Source: Elysia crispata
Lineage: Eukaryota; Mollusca; Gastropoda; Plakobranchidae
Direction: 5' to 3'
Assembly (NCBI GenBank): GCA_033675545.1
Contig: JAWDGP010006892.1
Coordinates: 112,501 to 176,500, forward strand
DNA: 64,000 nt
Under the pieces are notes generated by a model. It was given only the letters and a program-made list of their open reading frames with translations. It was not told where the DNA came from and did no database searches. The translations under genes and the position numbers were made by a program. This document shows, piece after piece, positions 11,929 to 26,954 of the stretch (position 1 is its first letter; every line of letters starts with the position of its first letter).

Positions 11929-14900
11929 TCCTTCGTGGTGAACGTTGCAATAGTCTTGACTTAACTAGTGCAACATTATTATGTGCTAACTATTTTATTT
12001 TATATTTTATTACCTAACTAACATTCTACCCCAAATGAACGTTTCTCTTTCCGGCATGATTAAGCACAGTGTTAATTCTGAGATGTAAAGCAGATGCACT
12101 TAAGGACCCTAATGCACACATTAATAATGACAATCCTGAAACCTAGTGAGGTTACAGAGGTCTCTCTTCCATCGCCTGAGGATTTGAGGTTCCAACTTGA
12201 TTGAAAGACAATTAAATGTGCCTCTTAAACTGCTTAGGCCAAGAATTACAATAACTGCGTTGTAACTTTTTCAAAAGGCCTGTTGTAAAAGTTCGAGGGA
12301 CCGAAATAGAAAACTAGTTGTAAAAGAATGAAGAAAGCCTGTGGCCAAGCAAACTTTTTCAATAAGGATGGGTACTCATATTCGGAGCTGTCATTAAACA
12401 TTAAACTTTGTAGAACAAAAATGAATATGAAACTGTTGTTTGAGTATTTAAATGTACAGTTTTATTTTTTTCTTACTTTTTCTAAATGCAGGCGTAGCCC
12501 ACTTATCTAATTGTGGAATTCTAAAATCTGAAAACGTTTTGGTTCGTTTCAAGGTGATTTTGTACAAAAGGTAAATTTCATTTAATCTTTCTCTATTTCT
12601 TAAGCATTTACTGAGCGATTGGCTGGAAAGGATTAAATTAGAATAAACTAGGCCTAGTGCGATGTCAAAACTTTAAAAAAATGTATCATGAAGATGGTGG
12701 ATGCAAACCAAGTCCAAACAATCCAACCTTGATATTTTTTTTAAGAAAAGTGTCTTCCGTCTGCTAAAAAATGCAGTAAAGCGCACAGTTAAGGCTCTTG
12801 TTATTTGGTTTATTGTATCAGTAAGAAAAGTTATCTCCTCTGTATCTGCTGATTGTGAAACACAAAGTAAATTTATTATTGTCAAATTCTGTCTAAGTGA
12901 GCAACCTGACGATTCCGCTAAGTAAGGCTCATTATAGGCTTATTCTACTCTAAAACAATAACGAGGGTTATCAAAATTAAGTTGGAGCTGTTTGGTGAGT
13001 GAAAAATATCTATATGAGAGGAAAGCTGCCAAAAGTTGCAATAGATCAAGGGAAGAACTACATTGAAAAAAAGATTAAAAAAAAAACTGTTGGTTCGTAA
13101 TATGTACAGGATTCCATGTCGTAGTGAAATGATTGTAATGTTAGTACCCACAATAATATTTATCTTCCTTAATAGGATTGCAATAACCATACAGAGTTTA
13201 GAATGATAAATCATAACCTTCTTGATCGAAAGGGACATCTCCAAATAGAATATGTATCAAAGTTTAAAGATATTTTGATTTCTTTGCCCAAGACTTCACC
13301 GAAATACATAAACCTTTTCCTATCAGAAAATTTAGAAAGTCAAAACATGTAATAAAGTCGTTAATTCAGCTATTATTTTTTTTTTAAATTGAGATGAAAA
13401 TAAAGCAGAAATGGGTAGTTTTGTATAAAAAAAAAAAAAACTCGATAAAAAAAAACATGGTCGTCTCAAATTAGTTTAAGCATGTTTTTCATTCCATTAC
13501 CTTTGCATTAAGTTTTTATCTTTCATTGATCAGATATCTTGTGTTTACTATGTTTTTCTTTAATCTTTTCTTAGAGAATGTACAATTGATTTCATTACTA
13601 ATGTTAAACACGCATAGCTTGCAAACTCATATTTGAAACTTGAAACGTTAAAATGATAATCATCTCCGATACAAAGTGTAACCAGATGCGTTCTTCATTA
13701 ATAGGGGACCTTCGGGGGGAAGACAAACAAAGCGAAGTAAAATGTATTGAAGAAAATTAATGAGGCCCGTATGCTTTTCTTTTAGATGGGACTTCATACT
13801 GCGTTATTACCAGGCTCTAGATTAAATCTTGATCTAATTAAGCTGTTGTTGTTTGATGAAATTGCTAAATCATAATGGAAAGGAATTTATGTTTTCTTGA
13901 AAAATGGCAGAAAAACCATTAAATTTAAAGACTCCTCGAGCCCGAATTTTTGTTTCTTCATTTAATAAATTAAAATGAATATTGCTTTTGAAATATGACC
14001 AAGACCTAGATGTTATTGAATTTTACGAAACTTATTAAATGTAAATTTCATTCTTCTTTATCGAATGGTTTTAATTTGATTCTCTTCAGGGAGACATTAA
14101 ACTTTTCAAATGGTCATTGAAAACAGAGTAAAATAATGCAATACGTTGTCATGCACATTCAATTTTGGTGTGAAGACCAACTCCAAACCGCTTCGATCCA
14201 TCTCGATCACTATTATCATCAACATCGCCATCATCGTCTTCATATCTCGCCGGAGTAGGAATAGAGACTGCCTTTTTCCTGTGTTAACACACTGAATACA
14301 AAATTTACAAACCGGTGTTCTTTTTTTGTTCCTGTCAGTGTAATCCATTTCTCTTGCAAATCAAAGGAAGAAAAAAAACGTCTCCCAGAGTGACGAACTC
14401 AACAAAAACAACTAATTCTCAGAGAGCAACAAATAAGGTCTCGATATTGATATTTTTATTGTTCTCGTAGCAATTTTTATGTCAATTGATTTCGTACTCT
14501 TTTCTACCTTCACTTTTACAATGCTGTGGATCATGATTATGTTCTGTTCTTTTTTTTTTTTTTAACGAACCCACGGCAGTGATTCAAAAGACTTTCTATG
14601 CTTTTTACTCACCGAAGGGACTTTCTAAACGTCATTATTGCTCGAGCAGATAATATCACTATTGCGAGATACCTTGAAATAGGATATCCCCTGAATTGTT
14701 CACAAGATTAATGGCAACAGGGAGCCATAGTGTGATGTCATATTTTTTTTTGTCTAAAAAAAAACAGGTGCGGAGAGGGGTCAGGTTTAATCACCTCTGA
14801 TTCGCTGCATCCTATTAAAATGTCAAAATAACAGTCTTTATATAAGCAATCTCGCGTTTTTTTGCTGTATTTTTCCTACAAAATAAGAACACATCTTTAC

Positions 14901-17362
14901 AGAGATCAAATAGTTTTACAAATTATTCCCTCTATTGCACCCAACAACGTCAAAATACTAAATTTTATGTTTTTCACAAAACAAGCCAACTAAGTAGTGA
15001 GGGCTCTTCCTTAATACAACTGTAAACTCCTCCTCCTCCTCCTCCTCCTCTGGAAAGCTGGACAGAAAGGCAAACACAGATTGAGAAAGAGAGGAAAAGG
15101 AGAGAGAATGTGTAGCAGCAAATCTTCTCGTTACATAATGGACCGCAATCATTATGTATTTTCATGGCATTAAAGAGCGATGTATACGTAGAAGGTCAAG
15201 AGGCGGAAAAGTCAAAGATAATCAAACCATTTTCTTTGCGGAAAAGAGTAAAGAAACGAAAGCACGTCTCAAAATATTTAAACAACGAACAACGTTTCAG
15301 ATACTAAGTTTCTAAAAGAATTTAATGAACAATTATATTGAGATCCTTGACCAACAACTAAGATGGGAGTAGATCGTCGCAAAAATGCCTATAGTCTAAG
15401 TCTATAGTGCATAATAAAAACTTGTGGAGGTAGGGGTGAAAAAGGGCGGGGGGGTGTAAACGTCGAGGAAAACTTAAAGAAGTACATTCCATTAATTATA
15501 TTGAACCCTTCTAAAAACAATGCAAAGATGTAGATGCGCTGTAAGATGAAATGATGGTTGTAAATGAGCACAGCGAAGTCATTCTAAGAGGTTTTCGTTC
15601 ATGCTTAAAACCAAGTTATTCAAGTTTTTTTCACCAGCCTCTATTTCTCTGATGAATATACAAGGTTCATAAATTTCACAGAAGTAATTGAAGACCCATT
15701 CGTTTGTTGTATCGTCAACTAGTAGTGATTAGCTCTGGCGCGTCAGCAACATTAGCCCGAATGTAACTATTTGAGAGACTTGAGTTTGATTGCGTAGACC
15801 AATATGATAACATGATAATATATTGCTTTGCGCATTAAATCCAATAAAGCATTATTTTTTTTTTTCTGAACGATGACATAAGGCATACGTGTTATTGTAA
15901 GGAGCGAGGGTGGAGAGAGAAAATAGATGAGCGGGAAGGAAGAGAATAGGCAGAGTAAATAAAGCGACATGGATGGACACGAAAAAGGGCTGATAGAGTG
16001 AGGGAAAGGGTAGACGAAAGACAGGGTGGGGGGAGAGAGAGGAACAATAAATGATTCAGCTCAAAGGGGAGAGGGAGTGAGCAGTGTATTCAAACACAAT
16101 ATCACACAATATTCAACAAACATGATCAAGTTTTACTACCTAACACTCTGCAGCATCTCTGAATGATAAAAAAAAAGAGTAGACATAGTTACACGTTCAG
16201 CAAATCATGCATCTTCGTCATAAATGTATTGATTTCATTTAATCTTAGTACATCAAATAATTTTTTTTTTATAAACTGTAAAAATAAAGCAGAGAAAAGA
16301 TGTGTTTTCAACATCTGTATTCTGATAATATTGTGACGAAGGGGGACTGTTGGGCATGTATAGCCTTTTTCCCGGCATGCATTTTGTTATTGATAGGATA
16401 AGATCACAAAGAAAAGGAGAAACCCCTCCATAAACTTTCTCTTGTCCGTTTATGAAATGAACCACCAAAGTAATTTTATATCAAAACCCAAAGAAAATCG
16501 ATTTAAGAACGATCTTTTTATTAGTTCTGTTGCTGTTCTTGTAAGTCTCCTTTCACGACTTAACTAGTGATTGATTCATCATCAATGAGCCACAGGACAA
16601 CAAAACATTATGTGTTGAACTGCAAATTGTGAAAAAATATTTTTCAATAGGAGGAAAGTTTTAAAAAATCTTCATATAAACAAGTTATTAAAACACGGCC
16701 CTCAGTGTAACCAATTATCGTGTGTTGATTCTTAACTTACATGATTATGTTTATATGATGTTGATATAATGCCTTGAATGAAACAGGAAACTAAATCCTC
16801 TTTAAGTCGCATATCAGCAATTTTCAAATCATCATCGTTGTATCTTTAATTTATATGACGGCACAAAGAAATCAGAGACTGAAAAGAACAAATCTGTTGA
16901 CACTGAAAGTTTTCAATGATTTTCGCTCAACTAAGAAGTGTATTATCTTATCCGTCAAGGAAACGCCCCTTCGTATCAGAAGAGAAGCTGGATATATGTA
17001 AAACATAACCTAACGACTATTCTACCAATTGAAGGTAACGAGAAATATGAAAAATTTTAAATAATCACTAAAATTTTAAGGCAAAATGAACTGTTGGAAG
17101 TAAAAGATACCCAATTCTTTATCTTATCTTCTTCTTTCTCTGTTTCTCTCAATGTTTTTATCTTTGATTCTCTTTTATTTCGTCTTCAGTAGTATTATCA
17201 ACAGTTTACATCATAACACTTTGATCACAATCTGCAGTAAATTAATTACACAAAAAAGTCTCCATTACCTCTACTCTGAAATTGCACCCTTAATCATACC
17301 TAAATCTCTTCTATTCCCATAAGCACTGTCGCTCCTGTCAGTTTTTAAAACTATCTCTCTGC

Positions 17363-17372
<10 letters not shown>

Positions 17373-17431
<59 letters not shown>

Positions 17432-17513
17432 CCCTTCACCTCACCTAGTAAATTGATCTATGTGCGTTACTGTCTATCTCTGTCTTTGTTTCTCTGTCTG
17501 TCTGCCTCTCTCA

Positions 17514-17590
<77 letters not shown>

Positions 17591-17592
17591 TC
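17373..17592. repeat. two (CT)n arrays with a C-run cap
   Basis: A run of about 11 C residues (17362-17372) leads into a CT array to about 17430. A second CT array with a few TA interruptions spans about 17513-17592. Confidence 0.95.
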
Positions 17593-18261
17593 TTCCTTTC
17601 GTGTAAAAAATAATCCTTTAATACTTCAGATCAGAGCAACGGGTCTCTTTATTGAGAAACTCATAACATACACAGCTCGGCCCCGGGGCGCAATTTGATG
17701 GCTTTGAAAATGTATGTGCAGATAACCTACTCCAATAAACGCTCTTCGATCTTCATGGGTGCCCATTGATTTACCGGTTTGCCCACGACACTAGCAGGTT
17801 TGCTCTGCAGCTTTCTGTTTCAGTCCCATACTTGAGACCTCAGTCCATTTTATAAGTCTATAACCTTGCCCTGATGCTCTATTTCTAAACAGGTCGAATG
17901 AGGAGTAACACACACACACAGAGAGCAGTATTGTATCACACGAGCTCTATCTTTGCTCTACACTTCCGTCTTCAAAGCAAAGACACATATCTATGTTTTA
18001 AGTAATTCTGTTACTGTCAAATTCAGATTAGGATCAACATGAAACGAGCTAGAAAACCACAATCATGAATGTAATTGTGACAATGGATGAAGAATAACAC
18101 TCCTTTGTTTCAGATGAGAATTGAGAGAAAGGAGCTGTTATAGCTAAAAAACGCATAGAGTGCGGAAAAAACATTTTTTGTTTTAATTTTTTGGCACAAT
18201 ATTTATGCATCAAACTGCCCACTCTAAGAGTATTAGCCTCTGTATTTTGAATGTACACATA

Positions 18262-18301
18262 AAAACAATAATATGTCCACGAAAACAATAATATGTCCAC
18301 G
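18262..18301. repeat. 20-bp tandem duplication
   Basis: The 20-mer AAAACAATAATATGTCCACG occurs twice in direct tandem. Confidence 0.95.
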
Positions 18302-19861
18302 TAAAAGAAAACAAAGATGTGTATTTCGTCTATGTGGGCCATAAGACCACATATAATAGACAGCGATAGAGAGCTATATGATCATGACACGGTTGCATTG
18401 TTTATTTATAACCTCGAATATTCAATAAGTTCGATCGCCACTCGCTATCAGTGCATTGTTTTCTCTCCTTTTCAACAAAAAGAAAACGTGGAAGTAAAAA
18501 TAAAAAAAAAAAAACCATTAAAAAAATAAAAAACAAAATAGAGGCGAAATGAAAAAAAGCCTCCATTTTCAGGGACCTCTTGTTCCTGGCAACGATCGAT
18601 AAGCAGAACATCGGCGTCAATATCGATCCTATTTTCCTCCTCTCATTCTCCCACCTCTCCATCTTTTACAGTTCCATTCAAAGAAATCAACGTGAATGAT
18701 ACCAAAAGCTTTAGTGTGTCAGTAATCGCCGCTGCCGCCACTGCAACGCGTCCTATGAATGCATTCATGTCGGCTCTCCGTACACAACAATAACAGCAAT
18801 ATCCAACTACTCCCACCAAGCATTATCCCATCCCGAATCGTCACCTCTACGGCCGCGCTTGCCACTTCCGGTGAGTCTTTTCACCATGAGTTTTGGAAAT
18901 TTCGAATCTAGATTAGGTTTAAACCAGAACAAAGACTCTTCCTTAAACATTGTTTCTAGTGGAAAAGTCCTGCTAGTTTTGAAAGTAGGTCACGGTGATA
19001 ATTGCCTTGGTGGCACTCTTCTGTATGTCCTTTTTCATTCTCTTTTCAATAGTGAGAAAGACATGATGCGACTTCCCCATAGCAAATTTTAGTTACTGGT
19101 TCTAAACATTCTAACCATCACTCCTCAAGAGTTAGAATAACTCAAATGGGGAATCAAAGATGATAATAAAGCTTGGCTTCTTTTGCAATTAGATTGTTTA
19201 GAATCATAAGTGACATCCCAATTTTTCTCCATAGGCCTACAAAATGAAATCTTCACAAACAGAATCTAACAATATCCAATTGTATTATTCTTTTTCAGAT
19301 ATTAGTCTCTAAGTTGTATCTACTTTCTAACATATCGCTAAGATGCCCATGTCAACTCCATTGAAATGACAGTATCTTGATCTACCATCATAGAGTTAGA
19401 ATAAATTAGTAATCAATCTATCATTTTAGTAATCAACCTACCTATTTACTTTTACTTCTCACATTTTCGCTGTACACTACTCGAAAAGAGTAACGTGATG
19501 AGCTGGGATCGTGACATTGTTGTTTTAATCGGCTTTAACAGAAACAATCAAAATTATCACACTGTCTACAGCAGGGTGTTTGGACCTTATGTTCAAAGCC
19601 ATGTCCCATGGCTGGTGGAACTGACTTTGGTCAAGGGTTTTCATTAGATCAAGTGTACGGTTATGTATAAATTACTTGATGACCCAACTCAACCGCTCAC
19701 TCTACCTTGGCGTACCAACTCAGTTCAGGAAACTTGTCAATGAGGCATTACGATACAGAGATCGAAAAAACCGACCAAGTGTTTCCGATTTGGTCTGGTG
19801 CGTCAAAACAAATTCATATCTACATGAAAGAGACGGAGAGAGAAAGAAAGAGAGTAAGAAG

Positions 19862-19864
<3 letters not shown>

Positions 19865-19953
<89 letters not shown>
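19865..19953. repeat. (GA)n microsatellite
   Basis: About 89 bp of GA repeat. Confidence 0.98.
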
Positions 19954-19955
<2 letters not shown>

Positions 19956-20858
19956 TGTGAGTGGTTGAGAAGTTCGACAAGTGACCGTCAGGAAGATGAA
20001 GTACACATAAACTTCAAGTCACCTGCCCACACATTATTCTGGGTTTGGATTGTATTTTTTCCCTCTCTGAATCACTGGTCACGCTTCGATGGACACAGAC
20101 CAAAATATTGTCTATCTCACCGTCATTTGACCTGATCTGTTGGTAAAAATCATACCAGGAAACAGTGGAGAAGGAGTTGTGAGTGTGAAAATAACTATTA
20201 CCCACAATTGAAGCTCAGAACATTAATTCCGCACAGCATTTGGGATCCAGCTCTATTCAGCAACTTCTATTCTATTTTGATGAAAGGCGTTGGGACTAAT
20301 GCAGGCCCTGTGAGTTCTAGCGATCACTTTTAGTATTATAGTTATTTTTATTGTTTCTTATAACAAATTGTATTTGAAATACATGCATATAGTTTGCCGA
20401 TAATAGGAAAAGTTCACAGTTTAGGAATGACTTAAGAAATTAATTAAGTAATTAAAGGAGAGATCTCATGTCATGTTATTCTAAAACTAATTAGATTTAA
20501 ATACAAAGAAATATAAAAAGTATACTATTAAGATAGGTAAACATAAAATATAGGAGCTTTTAAAGGAAACCAAAAAAGGTTTGGGGAAGGACAAAAAAAG
20601 ATTGTTACAAGACTTGCCATTTTTTGAGACTCCTTAAACTATTTGGCTATCTCAAAGAAACCCAATTTTCACTTCGCACGATTTCGTCAATAAAGATGTC
20701 AGAAGCTCAATATCATTGATGTTAGGAAAACATTCTTCTATGCAAGTTGATCATACCATAGTTTTTTTTTTTAAACGGAAAGTATAAATTAAGCACACAA
20801 CTTTTGTGCCTTCCCCAGCCACTTTTCATTTCTTTTCATATACTTTTCATATATTTTT

Positions 20859-20874
20859 CTTTCTCTCTCTCTCA

Positions 20875-20905
<31 letters not shown>

Positions 20906-20908
20906 CCC

Positions 20909-20961
<53 letters not shown>

Positions 20962-21065
20962 GATCTCTCAGTAATTTTTTAAAAAGTTTTTACTCTCTAC
21001 TTCTTTCTCATTCATTCCCTCCCACCCTACTTGTCTCTTTCTCAATTTGCCTGTCAATCTGTCCG

Positions 21066-21098
<33 letters not shown>

Positions 21099-21116
21099 GT
21101 CTCTCTCTCTGTCTCT
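20859..21116. repeat. interrupted (CT)n arrays
   Basis: CT arrays at 20859-20957 and 21065-21116 are separated by pyrimidine-rich unique sequence, with occasional GT and CA interruptions. Confidence 0.95.
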
Positions 21117-21398
21117 CACTTGTGCTCTCTCAATGCTCTTTTTATTTAGGCCTGACCTATTTTCTAGTGGTCTGCACAAGGACTCAGAGCAGCGGTCTGC
21201 TTCACACCAATTACCAGTAGGACATGGCGGCCACTCAGCCGGATCATTAATCAATTCAGGGCACCGACCCCTGCGGTCAGAGGAGGACATCTTAAAATAA
21301 GCAACTAGGCTTCAGTTGCTAGGCGAGGGCGTAACCTTGGATTGACCAAAGGAGCTCCTCCTAAAACAGATCGTACTTCTCTTTTTCTTCTACTTCTT

Positions 21399-21422
21399 CT
21401 CTCTGTCTGTCTGTCTGTCTGT

Positions 21423-21488
<66 letters not shown>

Positions 21489-21517
21489 GTCTCTCTCTGT
21501 CTGTCTCTCTCTGACTG

Positions 21518-21587
<70 letters not shown>

Positions 21588-21599
21588 TCTCTCTCTCTG

Positions 21600-21600
<1 letters not shown>
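21399..21600. repeat. compound (CTGT)n/(CT)n array
   Basis: About 200 bp beginning with CTGT units, followed by long CT runs with GT interruptions. It abuts SINE copy 3. Confidence 0.97.
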
Positions 21601-21980
<380 letters not shown>

Positions 21981-22012
21981 GAGATAAGAATTAGCCAGAG
22001 CCAGATCCATTC

Positions 22013-22014
<2 letters not shown>

Positions 22015-22072
<58 letters not shown>

Positions 22073-22073
22073 G

Positions 22074-22141
<68 letters not shown>
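22015..22141. repeat. (CT)n array with GT interruptions
   Basis: About 127 bp of CT repeat directly beside the tRNA-derived end of SINE copy 3, which is therefore flanked by CT arrays on both sides. Confidence 0.97.
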
Positions 22142-22144
<3 letters not shown>

Positions 22145-24377
22145 CTTTCTCACTCTCTATAGTTATATTTCTCTCGCTTGTGGCTTCAATTCAAGAAAAC
22201 ATTATTTTTGAATATCAATATTTTGAATGGCTGTACTCAAATACGAAATTAAATGAGTGTATAAAATTTTAAGACATTGGCTTGGGAACATACATTTTGA
22301 TATTTGGATCTTCTGCTCCTTTTTTTTTTTTAACAATTTATACACAGTTGAATAACTTTACTCATTGCTTTCTCTACAATTTCTAAATTTGCTAGGTTTT
22401 CTACATATTAGACAAAAAAACTCTTCTTGTCTATTCAAGCAACCAGAAACTAAACAAACAGAATAAAAAAAAAAAACTCTGTTATTATTTTTGCGACAAA
22501 AAGAAATTCCATAGACATATAAATTATTCACCTAAATTGCATTGTATGTAAACCGTGAAGGCGATGGTTTACAATACAACTCATTGACACCGGAAATGTG
22601 TGCATTAAAAAAGCAGTGCATCACGTGATAGTCATTAATCAAACCAGTATTGTTGTGTAGATGCAGCAAATTTTAGGCACAGAAAAGCTTAGCCCTATAC
22701 ATTATTGCAGGGGCTGTGAGAAATCTAAATCTCAAAATAACACAGAAGTGTTGCATTTATAAATACATCGTCCTGTGTCATTATTATCATAAGCAGATCA
22801 AACCGGAGCCTGGGGTGGCCTGTCAGGTGTAACTTTTAATTTTAATGTCAAAAGCTCCTGACTAGTTACGCCTCCATTCTAATAAACATCAATGATGGAT
22901 CTGGAAAACTAGGAAAACGTTTATTAGACGCTTAGTTTTCACTTCTGAAACCATTATTCAACCTTATTCTTATTCGGTCATACTTCGTCATTATTTTCGA
23001 ATTGTTTAAACTTTCAGTTGCTTGTTGCTATTATCGTCATTTTCTTCGTCCATTTGGCAGAGATCCGTTGTAAAACTATCACCACTTCCTACTTTGTCCC
23101 ATAATTTTGTGTTACTTTTAAATTTATAAAGTTGATATACACCAGATATGTACATGCTTTCAAAATTCATCTCTTTCTCAATCAGGGTGAATTCAGTTTC
23201 AATTTTAATTGAAAACCTCCTTAAATAATTGTTTCGACTCGAAGACATTTTCAATAGTGTAGGACTTTTTCTTCCACGGTATTCTCTACCTTTTCGCTGT
23301 AATATCAGGGTACCTCGGTACTAAACTATTCATAGCAACTCTCAACGCTCATTTCACATTTTCCAGAGAATAAAAGCTGGCTGCGAAACTGTACTGGAAA
23401 ACGCAAATAAAAAGAAGCGGAGACCTCGGAAACTATTATGCTTGTCAACAATGTTACTATGATTGGACCCTTTCCCTATCCAAATTCTCTCTTCCCAACC
23501 GACTCGACATACTTAGCAGTTCAGCTTGCTCAAGGCATTATCCACTTGAGGAATATGGCGAAAGCATTCTAATCCTTTTTTTCTCACCAAAACAATAACT
23601 TGTGCACACTACTCGCACATACACACACATAGCAGACTTGGGAACAAAACAGGCTTAGGTTACACCCTCTTGGTTTAAAAGGTCTATTTCAACTTAAATG
23701 TGTCGTTTTGTTTCATGCTTTTGTACAGAGAAAAAAAAATGCTTGAATGCTGATAGGTATTATCTTTATGATAAGGATCAAATTTAGATTATGCCGCTCA
23801 AAGTCTTAAACAAGTAAAAATTCTTAAATTAATTGAAAAAAATGTTATCTAGGTTTCCATAACTTAACATTGAAATCTGTCTGTCTGTATATCTGTAAAG
23901 CTGACTCTACTTCGCTTTAATTTTTTATACTTTAATCTCTATTCTAAAGATATTGGATCACTTACTTTCTTATTCTCCCCAGTAAAAAAAAAGACACGGC
24001 GCCATTGAACAAGGTGAAATCTAATTATTATTCGTTTTCCCTGCTAGGCCCTGTTTATCCTTGATAATATTTTTCATTATTTGGGAAAAGTTTTATTAAA
24101 AAAAGATTCTCTGTACTTAATACTGGCAAAATAATTCGATCTAGATTCGAAATAAGGTGATACATATCTAGAAAATAATGTAGATCAGTACTCGATCTGG
24201 ATTCACACGTTTTAGTATCTAGATTTAAAAATAGGATTGATTCGGATTAAGAATTTGAAGGTATGGTAATATAGAAAGCCTTTCTTTAAAAAAGACATAA
24301 ATAAATAGATGACGCGTTCTAGCAAAAACTATAAACTACAAGCATAATTGCCGATTCAAATAAACCGGTGGAGAAGA

Positions 24378-24580
24378 CAACTAGTTGAAGAAATGCAAAC
24401 TTCAAAAAAATAAAACACTTATATCCTCCAGAGCCATACAACTATACTGAAGAAAAGCAAACTTCACAATAAGGAACAAGTGAGAAAGACTACTGCAATA
24501 AAGCAAGGAAATTTTACAGCAATAAAAGACATATCTCCTCCAGAGCCATACAACTATATTAAAGAAAAACTTTATAACAC
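24378..24580. repeat. short imperfect direct repeats
   Basis: TCCTCCAGAGCCATACAACT occurs near 24425 and near 24536. A related CAACTA-TGAAGAAA-GCAAACTTCA unit occurs near 24378 and 24440. This looks like local duplication; no coding potential is seen. Confidence 0.75.
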
Positions 24581-25363
24581 TAACGGATATAATAATATAA
24601 TTTTATCTCATCCCGAGACACACATTGTAGTTTTAAAATAATTGTATAGAACCTTGAGACATTGGAATTCTTCTCATGTTGTCATGAAGACATGAAGGAG
24701 ATATCTCAAGCAAAAAAGTAAATTAAATTTGGGTGCACTCTTCTAAGCAGCTATCTTTTCAGTTTATCTCCAACCGAGACCATACTGAGGTGCTGATGAC
24801 CCATTACTGATACAAGGTAGTGCTAGACTTGATGTGTTGAAAAAGTTCTCTCCAGTACAGCACTAAGTAAAAACGTGCAACAGTTTCAGACAATATTAAA
24901 GAGAAAATAAAAATGAAGGCACCTGATATTTTTTTTTTAATTTATTGGGTTACCCTAGATTGCTAAAGCTTATATAGTCACAATTTGTAAAATTTATGCA
25001 AGAAAATCAAAGGTGGCAAGTAAATAAAATGGCTTTAGATTTAATATTTCTACGTTTCCTTGTTGACAGTTAGTTGATGTTAGATATAAAATAGTAAAGA
25101 AGTACGATACCCGTGCAAAAGTAGTAGAAGAGGTGTTAACATTCGAAAACGCCGCTTTGAAAGCAAAGTCGACGATGACCATTATTATTAAAATGCTGAC
25201 CAATCAAATCACTACTTATTTCCTGCACAGAACGGCATGATTTCCATGACGCTTTGTCTTTACGCTGGAGTAGCTCAAATTTCATTTAATTTTTATATAT
25301 TTTTTAAAGTTTTTCACTTTATCAAAGTAAAAAAAAAACAATTTATATATAACTAGTTGAAAG

Positions 25364-25379
25364 CCCGCGAATTCGCAGG
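25364..25379 (-). other. Helitron 3' subterminal hairpin
   Basis: A 16-nt near-perfect palindrome (one G-T wobble on the minus strand) lies 7 nt upstream of the terminal CTAG. In Helitrons this hairpin marks the 3' end for rolling-circle termination. Confidence 0.8.
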
Positions 25380-25442
25380 ACTGAAAGTTTAAATCAATAC
25401 CCATGTATTAATAAATTTAACAGAAAATTATTGTACTCACCA

Positions 25443-26848
25443 TTATAACATTAATGCTGATTTGAAGACATTATTGGTGTAGCTTGTCATAGTCAAAGAG
25501 TTCTCCGATGGCGGTGCCAATGCAAATTGTAAACCATAATAGCTTTTAACTCTTGACATAGCTACATACAATTGATCATGAGTGAAAACTGACTGTGGAG
25601 ATAAATTCCAACTTTTGTCAAAGTTTGACCCTGTGACTTGTTTAAAGTCATGGCATAGGACGGTTTTATTGGAAACTATCCTAGTGCGTGTGAATGGGAG
25701 ATGGCAGTCTTTTGTTGTTCTTAGTGCAATGCGTGGAATGAATACAATGAGTACCTGTCATTATTTTGGCTTGAATGACTCTTCTTCCTAGTGTTTTAAT
25801 CAGAAGACGTGTGCCGTTGAGGAGTCCTTGAGATGGATTCAAATTTCGTAAGTGCATCACTGGTGTGTTGACTTTGAGTTTTAGTTGATGTGGAGGTAGG
25901 CCGGTTGGATTTTGATTATTGAGGAATTTAATGGGGTAGAGATTTTGATCTGCATCTCCACTTGTTATTGAGTCTGCACTGTTGTAGGTGTGTTCAATAG
26001 CAGATGTTAATTTTTTTATCATTTTATCATTGATGTAGTCTACATTTTCATGTGTTGTTATTAAAATTGCTCTTTGGGACAGATGTGGGCAACAATATTG
26101 ATATTGTCATGGTTTGGGGCAGTTGGCGGTGTAAGTGTAGAAGCTGCCTGTCTGATGTAAGGTGGAGGCGGAAGCGGTGATGTAGATCTAATTCGTATGG
26201 GTCTATCTGCTTCTTGTGGTGGTGTAGCAGATCGAAAGCTGGGTCTACATGAGTGAAAACTGACTGTGGAAGATAAATTCCAACTATTGTCAAAGTTTGA
26301 CGCTGTGACTTGTTTATGGTCATGGTTAAGGACGGTTTTATTGGAAACTGTCTCCTAGTGAGTGTGAATGGGAGATGATAGTCTTTTGTTGTTGTTAGTA
26401 CAATGCGTGGAATGAATACAATGTGTTCAGCATGTGTACCTGTCATTATTTTGGCTTGAATGACTCTTCTTCCTAGTGTTTTAATAAGAAGGCGGTGTAA
26501 GTGTAGAAGCTGCCTTTCTGATGTAAGGTGGAGGCGGAAACGATAATGTAGATATAATCCGTATGGGTCTATCTGCTTCTTGTGGTGGTGTAGCAGATCT
26601 AAAGCTGGGTCTACGTTGTGGAGATCTAGAGCTACGTCTGTTTTCACTATCTGGATCAGATCTTGGTTGATCTATAGATCTAGATCTAGTTTGTCGTAGA
26701 TCTAGATCTAGATTTCGATCAGTATGAATAGGTATGGATGGTTGATCAAGTGTTGTTTGTGGTGGTGTGGTTGGGGGATTTGATTTTGATTGAGTGTTTC
26801 TACGTATCTGGATCGTCTTAAACGACGTCTCTTTTTCTCACCTGCCAT
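25443..26848 (-). pseudogene. Helitron Rep-helicase remnant, deleted and internally duplicated
   Basis: The likely start ATG at 26848 opens MAGEKKRRRLRRSRY. An Arg/Ser-rich segment with RSATPPQEADRP follows after a frame change. The helicase C-terminus is recognisable: ENVDYINDKM, PTGLPPHQLKLKVNTPVM, LNPSQGLLNGTRLLIK and RRVIQAKIMTGTH. Motif-VI-like HDQLYVAMSRVKSYYGL lies near 25570-25520, and the stop ends at 25443. PIF1-family helicases use these motifs for ATP-driven DNA unwinding. The piece order on the minus strand is N-part A (26612-26490), helicase B' (26486-26250), second N-part A' (26245 to about 26080), helicase B (about 26075-25443). Frameshifts occur, and the NKSQGQT motif reads NKSQRQT in B'. 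It is not functional. Confidence 0.85.
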
Positions 26849-26954
26849 CGTAATATCGATCTATCTTCCACAGTTAATTATATCACTTAGACTGAGGTGG
26901 TCATATCGCTGGTTGGCCTAGGCTATGCGGGACAGGTAGATCTAGATCTAAATT

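Noticed and set aside
18672-18870. Possible plus-strand exon with a strong pyrimidine-rich acceptor and a CCG/GTGAGT donor
   Set aside because: The only long open frame stops about 120 nt in, well before the donor; no similarity is recognisable and no partner exon was seen.
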